Shown in pieces: positions 8,973 through 18,463 of a stretch of DNA of 64,000 nucleotides. The notes under the pieces are model-generated. The model was not told the origin of the DNA. It searched no databases and worked only from the letters and a program-made list of their open reading frames with translations. The position numbers and the translations under genes are program-made. The stretch comes from Campylobacter hyointestinalis subsp. hyointestinalis (lineage in GTDB: Bacteria > Campylobacterota > Campylobacteria > Campylobacterales > Campylobacteraceae). Within the stretch, counting starts at the first letter, position 1. Every line of letters begins with the position of its first letter. The DNA lies in contig NZ_CP053827.1 in assembly GCF_013372145.1 (NCBI RefSeq), positions 248,001-312,000 of the forward strand, read 5' to 3'.

Positions 8973-9882
8973 CGATATATTGAAAATCAGGGATATGGGT
9001 GCAAAGGAAGTATCAAAGCGTACGCATATAGAAGCCGAATATTTGGAGTATATGTGCGATAAAAACTTTGATAAGCTTAAAAAGCTAAACGCGATAGGTT
9101 TTGTTAAAATTCTATCAAGAGAGTATGATTGGGATCTTAGCGATTGGACTGAAGAGTTTAAGGCTTATTGTCTAGAGCATCCAGAAGACGGTGACTCTAT
9201 GTTCTGTGTAGCTCCAAAAATTCCTGCTTATACATCTACTAGTAGTTCTAATAGCAGCTCGTGGATATGGGTTGTTGTCTTTGTTATCATTATTTGTGGA
9301 TTTATATGGCTGTTTGGTTTTACAAAATATTTTGACGATATCGGCTCGTTTTTTGATGATAAAAATAAAAGCGTTACGTACTCTACTAGCCCAGTAGTAG
9401 AAGATGCTAAAGAGAATTTAAAAATAGAAACAAATATAACTATTCCTTTTGATGAAAAGATCATAGATGCAAATATCACGGATATGAATGAATCTCAAAG
9501 TAGCCAGATGAATGAAGTATCTGCTGAACAAGTGGCTATGCAAACAGAAGACAACATCACTTCATCGCAAGTAGATGATATACTAAAAATTTCAAGATCA
9601 AATTTATTTGCTACTATAAATCCTAAAAAAAGCGTTTGGATAGGCATCAAGTACCTAGATACAAATGAAAAAAGTTCTAAAACTACAAATAAACCTTTTG
9701 AAATAGATCTAAATAGAAATGCTATAGTAGTAGCGGGGCACGGTGATATAACTCTTGAGCTTAGTGATCAAAATAGAAGTTATAATTCAAAGAATTCCAT
9801 CAGATTTTTAGTTCAAAACGGTGAAATAAGACAGATAGATTACGATGAGTATGTTAATATAAACAAAGGCAAAGAGTGGTAA
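8965..9882 (+). CDS. RodZ-like membrane protein with N-terminal helix-turn-helix
   Basis: 305 aa. Residues 1-75 look like the atypical HTH of RodZ (IRDMGAKEVSKRTHIEAEYL). A Ser-rich linker is followed by one membrane helix (SWIWVVVFVIIICGFIWLFG, about 94-113), a Ser/Thr/Asn/Asp-rich periplasmic linker, and a C-terminal beta-rich domain of about 90 residues resembling the RodZ C-terminal domain. RodZ links MreB to the cell-wall machinery; assignment by architecture, not close identity. Overlaps rlmB at its start and the next gene at its end. Confidence 0.65.
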   Translation: MANDILKIRDMGAKEVSKRTHIEAEYLEYMCDKNFDKLKKLNAIGFVKILSREYDWDLSDWTEEFKAYCLEHPEDGDSMFCVAPKIPAYTSTSSSNSSSWIWVVVFVIIICGFIWLFGFTKYFDDIGSFFDDKNKSVTYSTSPVVEDAKENLKIETNITIPFDEKIIDANITDMNESQSSQMNEVSAEQVAMQTEDNITSSQVDDILKISRSNLFATINPKKSVWIGIKYLDTNEKSSKTTNKPFEIDLNRNAIVVAGHGDITLELSDQNRSYNSKNSIRFLVQNGEIRQIDYDEYVNINKGKEW

Positions 9883-10688
9883 GGGTATTACTATTTTTTC
9901 TTGTTTCAAGCCTATGTTTTAGTGCAAATTTAGATCTGAATTTAAAGAATTTATTGGGCGACAAAGTTTATGAACAAAACTCCGGTAAACTTAGAACGCT
10001 TTTTTCAAATGAAGCTATGTTTTTGGACGAAAACTCAAATCCAAACTACGATAAGATCACAAATTTACTAAGAACAAATTCTATTTTAAGCTTGAATTAT
10101 TCATCTCCTGCATATATGGATCTTACGTTTAAAAGTACTAGTTCTACCATACTTTTTTTAAAAGTCATAACTCAAAGTTTAAATAATCTTGGATATAACT
10201 ACTTTCTTACAAAAAACTTTTCTACTCAAAACTCACAAATCTCATGGCTTGTGACTATAAATACTCAGTTTATCTTAAATCCTGGAAATTTATATAAAGA
10301 GCTAAAACAAAATAATGTATATATAAAAGGTATTCACAAAACAGGTACGTTTTCTTATACTTATGATATAGATATGAGTAGGGCGATTTTAAAAACATTG
10401 CCTTATGAATCAGACACAACAGTTGAGCTTTCTAAACCACTAGAACCGTATTTTTTAAATATCAACGGTAAAAAAAATATAGAAATAATGGCAAATCCGG
10501 CTGATAATTGGATATCGCTTGTAAAAATATATGATAGAAATTTAAAACTCATCAGTCAGATAAAATCTGATATAAAAGAAAAAAGTTTAAATATTGAATT
10601 TCCGGACGATGCATTTTATATACTAATAGATGATGCTTTTAGTTTGGAAAATATAAAACGCGGTTTAAAAATTTATATAAAATCATAA
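9876..10688 (+). CDS. Exported hypothetical protein (paired with the RodZ-like gene)
   Basis: 270 aa from GTG 9876, the only start near the hydrophobic signal sequence VRVLLFFLVSSLCFSA. The mature protein is soluble, beta-rich by appearance, without cysteine, and no motif is recognised. It overlaps the RodZ-like gene by 7 nt and precedes the aminotransferase gene by 9 nt. From memory C. jejuni keeps the same order (Cj0152c, Cj0151c, Cj0150c), so it is a conserved Campylobacter envelope protein of unknown role. Confidence 0.7.
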   Translation: MVRVLLFFLVSSLCFSANLDLNLKNLLGDKVYEQNSGKLRTLFSNEAMFLDENSNPNYDKITNLLRTNSILSLNYSSPAYMDLTFKSTSSTILFLKVITQSLNNLGYNYFLTKNFSTQNSQISWLVTINTQFILNPGNLYKELKQNNVYIKGIHKTGTFSYTYDIDMSRAILKTLPYESDTTVELSKPLEPYFLNINGKKNIEIMANPADNWISLVKIYDRNLKLISQIKSDIKEKSLNIEFPDDAFYILIDDAFSLENIKRGLKIYIKS

Positions 10689-10697
10689 GGAGTTTTT

Positions 10698-11906
10698 ATG
10701 TTTGACGAGATTCGTTTTAATACAATTGAAAGACTACCAAACTATGCCTTTGCCGAAGTAAATGCTATAAAAATGGCTGCTAGGCGTGATGGTGCCGATA
10801 TAATCGACTTTTCTATGGGAAATCCCGATGGCAGAACGCCAGAGCATATCATAGATAAACTTTGTGAAAGTGCTAAAAAAGACAAAACTCACGGTTATAG
10901 CGTCTCTCAAGGTATATATAAACTTCGTTTAGCGATTTGCAATTGGTATAAAAGAAAATACGGCGTTTTGCTTGATCCTGAAACTGAAGCAGTCGCAACT
11001 ATGGGAAGCAAAGAGGGTTTTGTTCATTTGACTCAAGCTATAGTAAATCCAGGAGATGTCGCGATCGTGCCTGATCCTGCTTATCCTATACATACTCAAG
11101 CATTTATCATAGCTGGTGGCAATGTAGCGAAGATGCCTCTTGACTATAATGCCGAATTTGAGCTCGATGAAAATAAATTTTTTGAAAATTTACAACATAC
11201 TATCGATGAAAGTATCCCAAGACCAAAATATATAGTAGTAAATTTTCCGCACAATCCTACGACTGTAACTTGTCAAAAAAGTTTTTATGAGCGTTTAGTT
11301 GCAATGGCAAAGAAAGAGAGATTTTACATCATAAGCGATATAGCTTACGCAGAACTTAGTTTTGATGGATATAAAACCCCTAGCATCTTTGAAGTAGAAG
11401 GTGCAAAAGACGTTGCAGTCGAGTGCTATACTCTATCAAAATCATACAATATGGCAGGCTGGAGAGTCGGTTTTGTATGTGGAAATAAAAAACTAGTTGC
11501 TGCTCTTAAAAAGATAAAATCGTGGTTTGATTACGGTATGTTTACTCCTATTCAAGTAGCAGCTACTGTAGCACTTGATGGCGATCAAAATTGCGTTGAG
11601 CAAATTCGTCAAACATACGAAAAAAGAAGAGATATATTGATAGATGCATTTTGTTCTGCTGGATGGGAGATAGCAAAACCAAGAGCTAGTATGTTTGCGT
11701 GGGCAAAGCTTCCTACTCAAGTAGGAAATATCGGTAGCAAAGAGTTTGCAAAACAGTTACTAACAAAAGCTTGCGTAGCAGTTAGCCCTGGCGCTGGATT
11801 TGGCGTAGCGGGTGATAAATACGTAAGGATCGCGTTTATAGAAAATGAAAACCGTATCAGGCAAGCTGCGAGAAACATCAAAAAATATCTAAAAGAATTT
11901 GAATGA
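10698..11906 (+). CDS. alaC: PLP-dependent class I aminotransferase, alanine transaminase (AlaC) type
   Basis: 402 aa. Strong resemblance along its length to E. coli AlaC: DIIDFSMGNPDGRTPEHI, THGYSVSQGIYKLR, VVNFPHNPTTVT, and the PLP-lysine motif YTLSKSYNMAGWRVGF around residue 250. Probably converts pyruvate plus glutamate to alanine. Relatives are often labelled LL-diaminopimelate or aspartate aminotransferase in Campylobacter annotations, so the exact substrate is open. RBS AAGGAG at 10687. The 3' end overlaps hom by 4 nt, hinting at an amino-acid biosynthetic operon. Confidence 0.85.
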   Translation: MFDEIRFNTIERLPNYAFAEVNAIKMAARRDGADIIDFSMGNPDGRTPEHIIDKLCESAKKDKTHGYSVSQGIYKLRLAICNWYKRKYGVLLDPETEAVATMGSKEGFVHLTQAIVNPGDVAIVPDPAYPIHTQAFIIAGGNVAKMPLDYNAEFELDENKFFENLQHTIDESIPRPKYIVVNFPHNPTTVTCQKSFYERLVAMAKKERFYIISDIAYAELSFDGYKTPSIFEVEGAKDVAVECYTLSKSYNMAGWRVGFVCGNKKLVAALKKIKSWFDYGMFTPIQVAATVALDGDQNCVEQIRQTYEKRRDILIDAFCSAGWEIAKPRASMFAWAKLPTQVGNIGSKEFAKQLLTKACVAVSPGAGFGVAGDKYVRIAFIENENRIRQAARNIKKYLKEFE

Positions 11907-13171
11907 GAGTAGCGATACTTGGAGTAGGAACCGTTGGCAACGAGGTTGCTAACGTTTTGCTTAGAAATCAAAAATTAATTTCGGCTAGATCTGGTATGAA
12001 TATAACTCCTGTTGTTGGTGTTGTTCGCGATCTAAATAAAAAAAGAGATTCTAAAATACCTCTAACAGATGATATAAATAGCGTGATCGATAGAGATGAT
12101 ATAGATGTTTATGTCGAGCTTATGGGTGGTATAGATGGGCCTTATAAAATCGTTAGCAAAATCTTAGAAAAGAAAAAGCCTGTAGTTACCGCAAACAAAG
12201 CTATGCTTGCATATCATAGAAATGAGCTTGAAAAACTAGCTGGAGATACTCCTTTTGGTTACGAAGCTAGCGTAGCTGGGGGTATTCCTATCATAAAAGC
12301 TTTAAGAGAAGGTTTAAGTGCAAACCATATCCAAAAGATAGTCGGTATTATGAACGGTACTAGTAACTATATACTTACAAATATGATGCAAGGTGGCGTT
12401 AAATTTGATGAAGTGCTTAAAAAAGCTCAAGAATTAGGTTATGCCGAGGCCGATCCTACATTTGATATTGGTGGTTTTGATACTGCTCATAAGCTGCTTA
12501 TTTTAGCAAGTCTTGCGTATTCTGTTCATGCTAAACCAGAAGATATACTGATAGAAGGTATAGAAGGCATTACGAATGAAGATATATATTTTGCAAATGA
12601 ATTTGAGTATGCTATAAAGTTATTGGCTATAGCAAAAAGAAGAGAAGATAAAGTAGAACTTCGCGTACATCCAGCACTTATTCAAAAAGAAAAAATGATA
12701 GCAAAAGTAGATGGTGTGATGAACGCAGTAAGCGTCACTGGAGACGCTGTTGGCGAGAGCTTGTTTTATGGAGCTGGAGCTGGGGGAAGTGCTACTGCAA
12801 GTGCTGTTATAAGCGATCTTATCGATATCGCTAGAGAAGTTAAAAATCCTATGCTAGGCTATAAAGCTCCACTAGAAGTTTTGCCTCTTGGGCTTTTTAA
12901 GCCAAATGAGATAAAAACAAAGTATTATCTAAGGCTAAAAGTGGCTGATGAAGTTGGTGTTTTAGCTAAAATCACAAATTTAATGAGTCAAAATAATCTT
13001 TCTATAGATAGTTTTTTACAAAAACCTAGAATCGATAAAAGCCTTGATTTTAGTACTTTGTATTTTACAACGCATACTTGTTTAGAAGCTGATATGCTAA
13101 GAGTAGTAGGTCTTCTTGAGAGCGAGAGCTTTATAAAAGGTAGGCCTTTTATGATACGAATCGAAGAGTAA
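11903..13171 (+). CDS. hom: Homoserine dehydrogenase
   Basis: 422 aa. NAD(P)-binding GVGTVGNEVANVL at residues 5-17, catalytic region with KPVVTANKAMLA, VAGGIPIIKALREG, GIMNGTSNYILTNM and DPTFDIGGFDTAHKL, and a C-terminal ACT domain from about 345 (VADEVGVLAKITNLM) that usually mediates feedback by threonine. Reduces aspartate semialdehyde to homoserine for threonine and methionine. Starts in an ATGA overlap with the aminotransferase. Confidence 0.96.
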   Translation: MRVAILGVGTVGNEVANVLLRNQKLISARSGMNITPVVGVVRDLNKKRDSKIPLTDDINSVIDRDDIDVYVELMGGIDGPYKIVSKILEKKKPVVTANKAMLAYHRNELEKLAGDTPFGYEASVAGGIPIIKALREGLSANHIQKIVGIMNGTSNYILTNMMQGGVKFDEVLKKAQELGYAEADPTFDIGGFDTAHKLLILASLAYSVHAKPEDILIEGIEGITNEDIYFANEFEYAIKLLAIAKRREDKVELRVHPALIQKEKMIAKVDGVMNAVSVTGDAVGESLFYGAGAGGSATASAVISDLIDIAREVKNPMLGYKAPLEVLPLGLFKPNEIKTKYYLRLKVADEVGVLAKITNLMSQNNLSIDSFLQKPRIDKSLDFSTLYFTTHTCLEADMLRVVGLLESESFIKGRPFMIRIEE

Positions 13172-13173
13172 AT

Positions 13174-13512
13174 TTGGGTTTAAGAGAGTATATTTTCGGA
13201 TTTCATAGTGAAGATCTGGCTGCAGATTATCTTAAAAGTTTGGGTTTTGAGATAATCTGTAGAAATTTCCACTCAAAATTTGGCGAGATAGATATAATCG
13301 CAAAAAAAGATGATGTGTATCATTTTATAGAGGTTAAATCTACATCTAAGGATTATGAGACTGTATATAGAGTCACTCAAAAGAAAATTTATAAGATAAT
13401 AAAAACTATTAACTTTTATATGTTAAAATCTAGCATAAATTCAGATTATCAGATAGATTTAATATGCATAGAAAATGGTGAATTTAAATTTTTAGAAAAT
13501 ATAAGTTTTTAA
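13174..13512 (+). CDS. YraN/UPF0102-family endonuclease-like protein
   Basis: 112 aa from TTG 13174, two bases after the hom stop. Small PD-(D/E)XK nuclease fold: GFHSEDLAADYLKSLGFEII, then the active-site line FGEIDIIAKKDDVYHFIEVK with Asp, Glu and Lys at expected spacing. Family function is unsettled (related to Holliday-junction resolvases and genome upkeep). Lacks the usual Arg-rich C terminus seen in longer homologues but is otherwise complete. Confidence 0.85.
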   Translation: MGLREYIFGFHSEDLAADYLKSLGFEIICRNFHSKFGEIDIIAKKDDVYHFIEVKSTSKDYETVYRVTQKKIYKIIKTINFYMLKSSINSDYQIDLICIENGEFKFLENISF

Positions 13513-13547
13513 AATTTATATTGTCTTTTAATTTAAGCTTTTTAATG

Positions 13548-13553
13548 TATAAT
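13548..13553 (+). promoter_or_regulatory. -10 box of the trxA promoter
   Basis: Perfect TATAAT with an extended TG (AATGTATAATTT) 28 bases before the trxA start, in otherwise T-rich DNA. Suggests trxA is transcribed on its own. Confidence 0.6.
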
Positions 13554-13581
13554 TTTTTGAAAATTTATTAAGGAGAAAAAA

Positions 13582-13896
13582 ATGGGTAAATATATTGAAC
13601 TTACTTCAGAAAACTTCAATATAGCAAAAGAAGGCGTTGCGTTGGTTGATTTTTGGGCACCTTGGTGCGGACCTTGCAGAATGTTGGCTCCAGTTATTGA
13701 TGAGCTTGCTGGTGAGTTTGAAGGAAAAGCTAAAGTTTGCAAAGTAAATACGGATGAGGCTCAAGATTTGGCTGTTGAGTACGGTGTTCGCTCTATTCCA
13801 ACTCTACTTTTCTTTAAAGACGGACAAATAGTGGATCAAATGATAGGCGCTCAATCAAAAGTGGCTATCGCAGATAAAATCAATTCACTTTTATAA
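13582..13896 (+). CDS. trxA: Thioredoxin 1
   Basis: 104 aa, canonical length. Active site FWAPWCGPCRM near residue 30 and the cis-proline loop GVRSIPTLLFFKDG near 73. Reduced by the TrxB encoded just downstream and supplies electrons to peroxiredoxins, ribonucleotide reductase and others. RBS AAGGAG 7 nt upstream. A hairpin follows. Confidence 0.97.
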   Translation: MGKYIELTSENFNIAKEGVALVDFWAPWCGPCRMLAPVIDELAGEFEGKAKVCKVNTDEAQDLAVEYGVRSIPTLLFFKDGQIVDQMIGAQSKVAIADKINSLL

Positions 13897-13908
13897 TCTA
13901 ACTAAAAA

Positions 13909-13929
13909 AAAGGGGAAGATATCCCCTTT
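13909..13929 (+). terminator. Hairpin after trxA
   Basis: 8-bp stem AAAGGGGA / TCCCCTTT with a 5-nt loop. The A-run lies before the stem, so a T-tail exists only on the minus strand; on the plus strand it is a weaker terminator or attenuating hairpin. Confidence 0.5.
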
Positions 13930-14035
13930 ACGCTCACTATCTATCAATCTGATTTCAAAATTTAAAATTTATTTTTTTATAATTATCAATTTTACGTAAT
14001 TATACATGTATAAATTTATATTAAGGAGTTTAATT

Positions 14036-14977
14036 ATGTTAGATGTAGCAATAATAGGTGGTGGACCAGCAGGACTAAGCGCAGGACTTTACGCGACTAG
14101 AGGTGGACTTAAAAACGTGGTTATGTTTGAAAAAGGAATGCCTGGTGGTCAGATCACTAGTAGTTCTGAGATGGAGAACTATCCAGGCGTCGCTACTGTG
14201 ATGGACGGTATGAGTTTTATGGCTCCATGGACTGAGCAATGCACTAGGTTTGGTTTAAAACATGAGATGGCAAACGTAGAAAAAGTAGCGAAAAATAGCG
14301 ATGGAAGCTTTAGTATTTTTTTAGAAGGCGGTAAAGAAGAAAAAGCAAAAGCAGTCATTGTTTGCACCGGTTCTACTCCAAAAAGAGCAGGATTTAAAGG
14401 CGAAGATGAATTCTTTGGAAAAGGCGTTTCTACTTGTGCGACTTGTGATGGATTTTTCTATAAGAACAAAGAAGTTGCCGTTTTAGGTGGTGGCGATACT
14501 GCTCTTGAAGAAGCCCAATACCTAGCAAATATCTGCTCAAAAGTGTATTTGATACATAGAAGAGATGAGTTTAGAGCAGCTCCTGTTACTGTGGAAAAAG
14601 CTAAGAAAAATCCTAAAATCGAGTTTATAACAAGTGCTAGTGTAGATGAAGTTTACGGCGACAATATAGCCGGAGTAAAAGGTATAAAAGTCAAACTAAA
14701 AGACGGTAGCATACGTGATCTACAAGTTCCTGGTATATTTACGTTTGTTGGACTAAATGTAAGAAATGATGTTTTAAAAGGCGAAGACGGTAAGTTCATC
14801 TGTGATACTCTACCAACTGGACAAGTAAGGGTAAATTTAAAAATGCAAACAAATATTCCAGGACTTTTTGCAGCGGGCGACCTTAGAGAAGACGCTCCTA
14901 AACAAGTCGTTTGTGCAGCGGCAGATGGGGCAGTAGCAGCACTTTCAGCGATGAGCTACATAGAGAGTTTGCATTAA
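14036..14977 (+). CDS. trxB: Thioredoxin reductase
   Basis: 313 aa from ATG 14036, preferred because AAGGAG (14022-14027) precedes it; an in-frame ATG at 14006 would only add ten residues. FAD motif [15 protein letters not shown] at the N terminus, redox disulfide CATC at residues 134-137, NADPH motif [13 protein letters not shown]-terminal FAD motif [11 protein letters not shown]. Transfers electrons from NADPH to TrxA. Same pairing trxA-trxB as other campylobacters. Confidence 0.96.
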   Translation: MLDVAIIGGGPAGLSAGLYATRGGLKNVVMFEKGMPGGQITSSSEMENYPGVATVMDGMSFMAPWTEQCTRFGLKHEMANVEKVAKNSDGSFSIFLEGGKEEKAKAVIVCTGSTPKRAGFKGEDEFFGKGVSTCATCDGFFYKNKEVAVLGGGDTALEEAQYLANICSKVYLIHRRDEFRAAPVTVEKAKKNPKIEFITSASVDEVYGDNIAGVKGIKVKLKDGSIRDLQVPGIFTFVGLNVRNDVLKGEDGKFICDTLPTGQVRVNLKMQTNIPGLFAAGDLREDAPKQVVCAAADGAVAALSAMSYIESLH

Positions 14978-15019
14978 TATAAATAAGATTTTATTTAAGC
15001 CAAATTTATAGTTATCTGA

Positions 15020-15025
15020 TATAAT
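15020..15025 (+). promoter_or_regulatory. -10 box of the TraT-like gene
   Basis: Perfect TATAAT in the context CTGATATAATTAG, 31 bases before the ATG at 15057. No clear -35. Confidence 0.55.
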
Positions 15026-15056
15026 TAGGCTTAAATTTATCAATTAAGGTATTATA

Positions 15057-15836
15057 ATGAGAACATCATTTAAAGCCATACTTAGCAGTGTCGTTGCGGC
15101 TTCATTGATAGCTGGTTGTGCTACTACAACCTTGCAAACAAGCGCTAAAATGACGCAAAGTATATTTATAGATCCAGTCGCTAAAGACAAAAGAGTCGTC
15201 TTTGTCAGTATAAAAAATACCAGCGGACATGACATAAATTTGGAACAAAAAATTATCCAAGGTTTACAAGCAAAAGGTTATACTATAACAGATGATCCAG
15301 AAGTCGCTACTTACTTGTTGATGACTAATGTTTTGTATTGCGATGAGAAATCAGAAAATAATGCTGTTGGCGGTGCTGTGGCTTTAGGTGCCACAGGAGC
15401 TGCTATCAGCGGTTATAACAATGGTGGTGCTGGTAGTATGATAGCCGCAGGAGCCGCAGGAGCTTTGGTGGGCGGAGTATTAGGAAAGCTTACAGAAGAC
15501 ACTATTTGGCAGATGCAAGTCGATATAAATATCAGACAAAAAGCAAAAAATGGCACTGTTCTTAGTGAGACAGGAAATGTAAGCGGACAAGCTAGCGTGA
15601 AAGATAGAGCAAAGTCAGGCTTTACAAACTCATTTGGTGGCGATATAAGAAACGTAAATGCCACAGGAGCTTTACAAAGCAATCAAATAGATACTAAAAA
15701 TCAGACTTATGAGACGGATTATATAGAGAAAAAAACTATGATATTTGCCGAAGCTACGAAAACAGGACTTCAGCTTCCAGAAGCAACTCCTATACTAGAA
15801 GAAAAGATAGCTTCACAGATAGTAGGTCTGTTTTGA
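15057..15836 (+). CDS. TraT-family outer-membrane lipoprotein
   Basis: 259 aa. Lipoprotein signal with lipobox SLIAGC, cleavage before Cys21. Then TraT-type features: RVVFVSIKNTSGHD, GLQAKGYTITDDPEVATYLL and a long Gly/Ala-rich membrane-inserting segment (about 103-145). TraT of F plasmids blocks surface exclusion and complement; chromosomal Campylobacter copies are annotated as complement-resistance proteins. No conjugation genes are nearby, so it is a resident envelope protein. A terminator follows directly, making a single-gene unit. Confidence 0.82.
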   Translation: MRTSFKAILSSVVAASLIAGCATTTLQTSAKMTQSIFIDPVAKDKRVVFVSIKNTSGHDINLEQKIIQGLQAKGYTITDDPEVATYLLMTNVLYCDEKSENNAVGGAVALGATGAAISGYNNGGAGSMIAAGAAGALVGGVLGKLTEDTIWQMQVDINIRQKAKNGTVLSETGNVSGQASVKDRAKSGFTNSFGGDIRNVNATGALQSNQIDTKNQTYETDYIEKKTMIFAEATKTGLQLPEATPILEEKIASQIVGLF

Positions 15837-15841
15837 TCATC

Positions 15842-15862
15842 AGTCGGAGATGCCCTCCGACT
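15842..15862 (+). terminator. Rho-independent terminator after the TraT-like gene
   Basis: 8-bp perfect stem AGTCGGAG / CTCCGACT, 5-nt loop ATGCC, followed by TTATAT. Confidence 0.75.
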
Positions 15863-15948
15863 TTATATACGAAAATTATCCAAATTTATTAACCGTTTTA
15901 TAAATAACTTTATGCTAAAATCCACGAAAATTACACTTAAGGTTTAGT

Positions 15949-16713
15949 ATGATAAAGATCGGCATACACGGCGCAAGCGGTAAAATGGGCACTGAGATAA
16001 TCTCAAATTTAAAAAATAGTGATTTAGCAAAAGTCAGCGTAGCTTATAGCATAGATCCAGTGCTTTGTGATACGGGCGATGCTTTAGTCACTGATGATTT
16101 AAAAGTTTTATTTGATAATAGCGATGTTATCATAGACTTTACTATAAAAGAAGGTGCGCTAAATTTGATAAACTACGCAAGGACCTATCCAAAACCTTTA
16201 GTTATCGGTACAACTGGGCTTGGTAGTGAAGGCGAGGAGCTTTTAGGACTTGCAAGTTCTCTTATGCCTATACTTCAAGCTACAAATATGAGTTTAGGCG
16301 TAGCCGTACTAAACAGACTAGTAGGGCTTGCTAGTAAAGCTCTTAGTGAGTTTGATATCGAGATAGTAGAGATGCATCATCGACATAAAAAAGACGCTCC
16401 TAGTGGCACAGCACTTACCTTAGCTACTCACGCAGCAAAAGCTAGAAATTTAAATTTAAGTAGCGTCAGGGTGAGTAGTAGAGATGGAATGGTTGGAGCG
16501 AGAAGCAAAGACGAGATAGCTGTTATGGCTCTTCGAGGCGGAGATGTAGTAGGTCGCCATACCGTAGGATTTTACAATGATGGGGAGTTTATAGAGCTAA
16601 ATCATACCGCAACTTCTAGAGCTACTTTCGCAAAAGGTGCTATAAAAGCTGCGATTTGGCTAGAGGGCAAACAAGCAGGGCTTTATAGTATATATGATTG
16701 TTTAGGAATTTAA
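15949..16713 (+). CDS. dapB: 4-hydroxy-tetrahydrodipicolinate reductase
   Basis: 254 aa. N-terminal NAD(P) motif [32 protein letters not shown], and the catalytic/substrate motif [19 protein letters not shown]. Third step of the diaminopimelate-lysine pathway that feeds peptidoglycan. RBS AAGG 8 nt upstream. Stands alone between its own promoter region and a terminator; purF follows after about 400 bases. Confidence 0.96.
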   Translation: MIKIGIHGASGKMGTEIISNLKNSDLAKVSVAYSIDPVLCDTGDALVTDDLKVLFDNSDVIIDFTIKEGALNLINYARTYPKPLVIGTTGLGSEGEELLGLASSLMPILQATNMSLGVAVLNRLVGLASKALSEFDIEIVEMHHRHKKDAPSGTALTLATHAAKARNLNLSSVRVSSRDGMVGARSKDEIAVMALRGGDVVGRHTVGFYNDGEFIELNHTATSRATFAKGAIKAAIWLEGKQAGLYSIYDCLGI

Positions 16714-16725
16714 GCCAAATAAGTT

Positions 16726-16756
16726 AAAGACGGATTTGACTTTAGAATTCGTCTTT
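16726..16756 (+). terminator. Rho-independent terminator after dapB
   Basis: 11-bp stem AAAGACGGATT / AATTCGTCTTT with one G-T pair and a 9-nt loop, ending in a short T run. Confidence 0.75.
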
Positions 16757-17120
16757 TGTAACTAAATTTAATCTTTATTTTTATCTTACGTTTGTTTCAT
16801 TAGCAACTCTTTTTATATTTTTTCATTTTATACCATTACTTTGTTATTTTTAGTCTATATTGCTATAAAATATATTTTAGTGGTTTTTATAGTACCTTTT
16901 ACTATCTTTTTTAGAGGGCATATCCTTACTATGATTTAAGGTGTTATTACTTTGCTTAGTTCAAAAAGCTATTTTAGATGTTTGATGACAAATTGTATGA
17001 TTTTTAAGGTTTATTTTATCTTATGTTTTTGGCAAATTCCAAAATTGTTTTGACTTTTAAGGCTTTAAAATACTTTTTATAGTAAAATACATATTTAAGA
17101 TCATAAATTTAAGGCAGACA
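16757..17120 (+). other. Long A/T-rich intergenic region upstream of purF
   Basis: About 360 bases with no ORF carrying a plausible RBS and no tRNA. Near the purF end, TATAGTAAAATAC (about 17077-17089) is a likely purF -10 region. The remainder holds several T runs and no convincing long hairpin. It may include a small RNA or 5' leader, but nothing specific can be shown by eye. Confidence 0.4.
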
Positions 17121-18461
17121 ATGTGTGCAATAGTCGGGGTTATAAATTCAAAAGACGCTGCAAAAACGGCTTATTACGGGCTATTTTCTATGCAGCACAG
17201 AGGTCAAGAGGCTAGTGGTATCAGTGCAAGCAATAATCATCATATCAAAACTATAAAAAATCGCGGTCTAGTAACTGAAGTGTTTGATAGTAGCAGCTTT
17301 GAAGTGCTAAAAGGTGAAATGGCTATCGGACATAATCGCTACAGTACAGCTGGAAGCGACAGCGTGTTAGACGCTCAACCTGTGAGCGCTAAGTATTCTT
17401 TAGGCGAGATAAGTATAGTCCATAATGGAAATTTGATAAATAAAGATGAAGTTCGCAAAAGCCTTGTTGAAGATGGCGCTATATTTCAGTCAAATATGGA
17501 CACAGAAAACATACTTCATTTGATAGCAAGAAGCAAAAAAGAGCATCTGCAAGACCGCATAGTAGAAGCCGTAAAGCAGATAAAAGGAGCTTACTGCCTT
17601 TTGATACTTAGTAGATCAAAAATGTTTGTTTTACGTGATCCTTATGGCATAAGACCACTGAGTATCGGTAGGCTTAAAGATGGTGGATATATAGTATCTA
17701 GTGAGACTTGTTCATTTGATCTTGTTGGAGCTACTTTTTTAAGAGATGTAAAGCCAGGCGAAATGCTGATTTTTGAAGAGGGAAAAAGTGAGTTTAAGAG
17801 CATACAACTTTTTGGACAAACAGATCCTAGAATTTGCGCTTTTGAGTATATATATTTTGCTAGGCCAGATAGCGTGATAGATGGTAAAAATGTCTACGAT
17901 ATCCGTAAAAAGCTAGGTCAAACATTAGCTAAAAAATCAAAAATAAAAGCCGATCTTGTCATCCCAGTACCAGACTCAGGCGTGCCAGCAGCTCTTGGAT
18001 ATGCAAGGCAGAGTGGAATTCCTTTTGAGATGGCAATAGTAAGAAACCACTATGTAGGAAGAACATTTATCGAGCCTACTCAAGAGATGAGAAATCTCAA
18101 AGTCAAACTTAAACTAAATCCTATGAGTGATGTTTTAAAAGGTAAAAGCGTAGTCGTGATAGATGATAGCATCGTAAGAGGAACGACTAGTAAGAAGATC
18201 GTAGAGCTTTTAAGACATGCAGGGGCAAAAGAGATCCATATGAAGATCGCAGCTCCAGAGATAAAATTTCCTGAGAAATACGGTATAGACACACCGAGCT
18301 TTGCCGAACTCATAAGTGCAAATATGAATGCTAGCGAAGTATGTAAATTCATAGGTGCTGATAGTTTGGAGTTTTTAAGTATAGATGAGCTTACAAACGC
18401 TCTTGGAAATGAGAGAAAATACTCGCTCGTTAGCTTTGATGGGGATTATTTTATAAAATAA
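17121..18461 (+). CDS. purF: Amidophosphoribosyltransferase
   Basis: 446 aa. Starts MCAIVGVI, so Cys2 becomes the N-terminal nucleophile of the glutamine amidotransferase domain (with MQHRGQEASGI and GHNRYSTAG). C-terminal phosphoribosyltransferase domain contains VVVIDDSIVRGTTSKK near residue 350, the PRPP loop. Commits PRPP to purine synthesis. Its stop lies only 2 bases from the stop of the convergent DUF2393 gene, without a terminator between them. Confidence 0.97.
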   Translation: MCAIVGVINSKDAAKTAYYGLFSMQHRGQEASGISASNNHHIKTIKNRGLVTEVFDSSSFEVLKGEMAIGHNRYSTAGSDSVLDAQPVSAKYSLGEISIVHNGNLINKDEVRKSLVEDGAIFQSNMDTENILHLIARSKKEHLQDRIVEAVKQIKGAYCLLILSRSKMFVLRDPYGIRPLSIGRLKDGGYIVSSETCSFDLVGATFLRDVKPGEMLIFEEGKSEFKSIQLFGQTDPRICAFEYIYFARPDSVIDGKNVYDIRKKLGQTLAKKSKIKADLVIPVPDSGVPAALGYARQSGIPFEMAIVRNHYVGRTFIEPTQEMRNLKVKLKLNPMSDVLKGKSVVVIDDSIVRGTTSKKIVELLRHAGAKEIHMKIAAPEIKFPEKYGIDTPSFAELISANMNASEVCKFIGADSLEFLSIDELTNALGNERKYSLVSFDGDYFIK

Positions 18462-18463
18462 TC

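Noticed and set aside
15057-15836. TraT-like gene as remnant of a conjugative plasmid
   Set aside because: No other transfer genes nearby; it sits in a conserved trx-dap context with its own promoter and terminator.
16757-17120. 6S RNA or other known structured RNA before purF
   Set aside because: I could not trace the long interrupted hairpin of 6S RNA or another known fold by eye; left as an open region.
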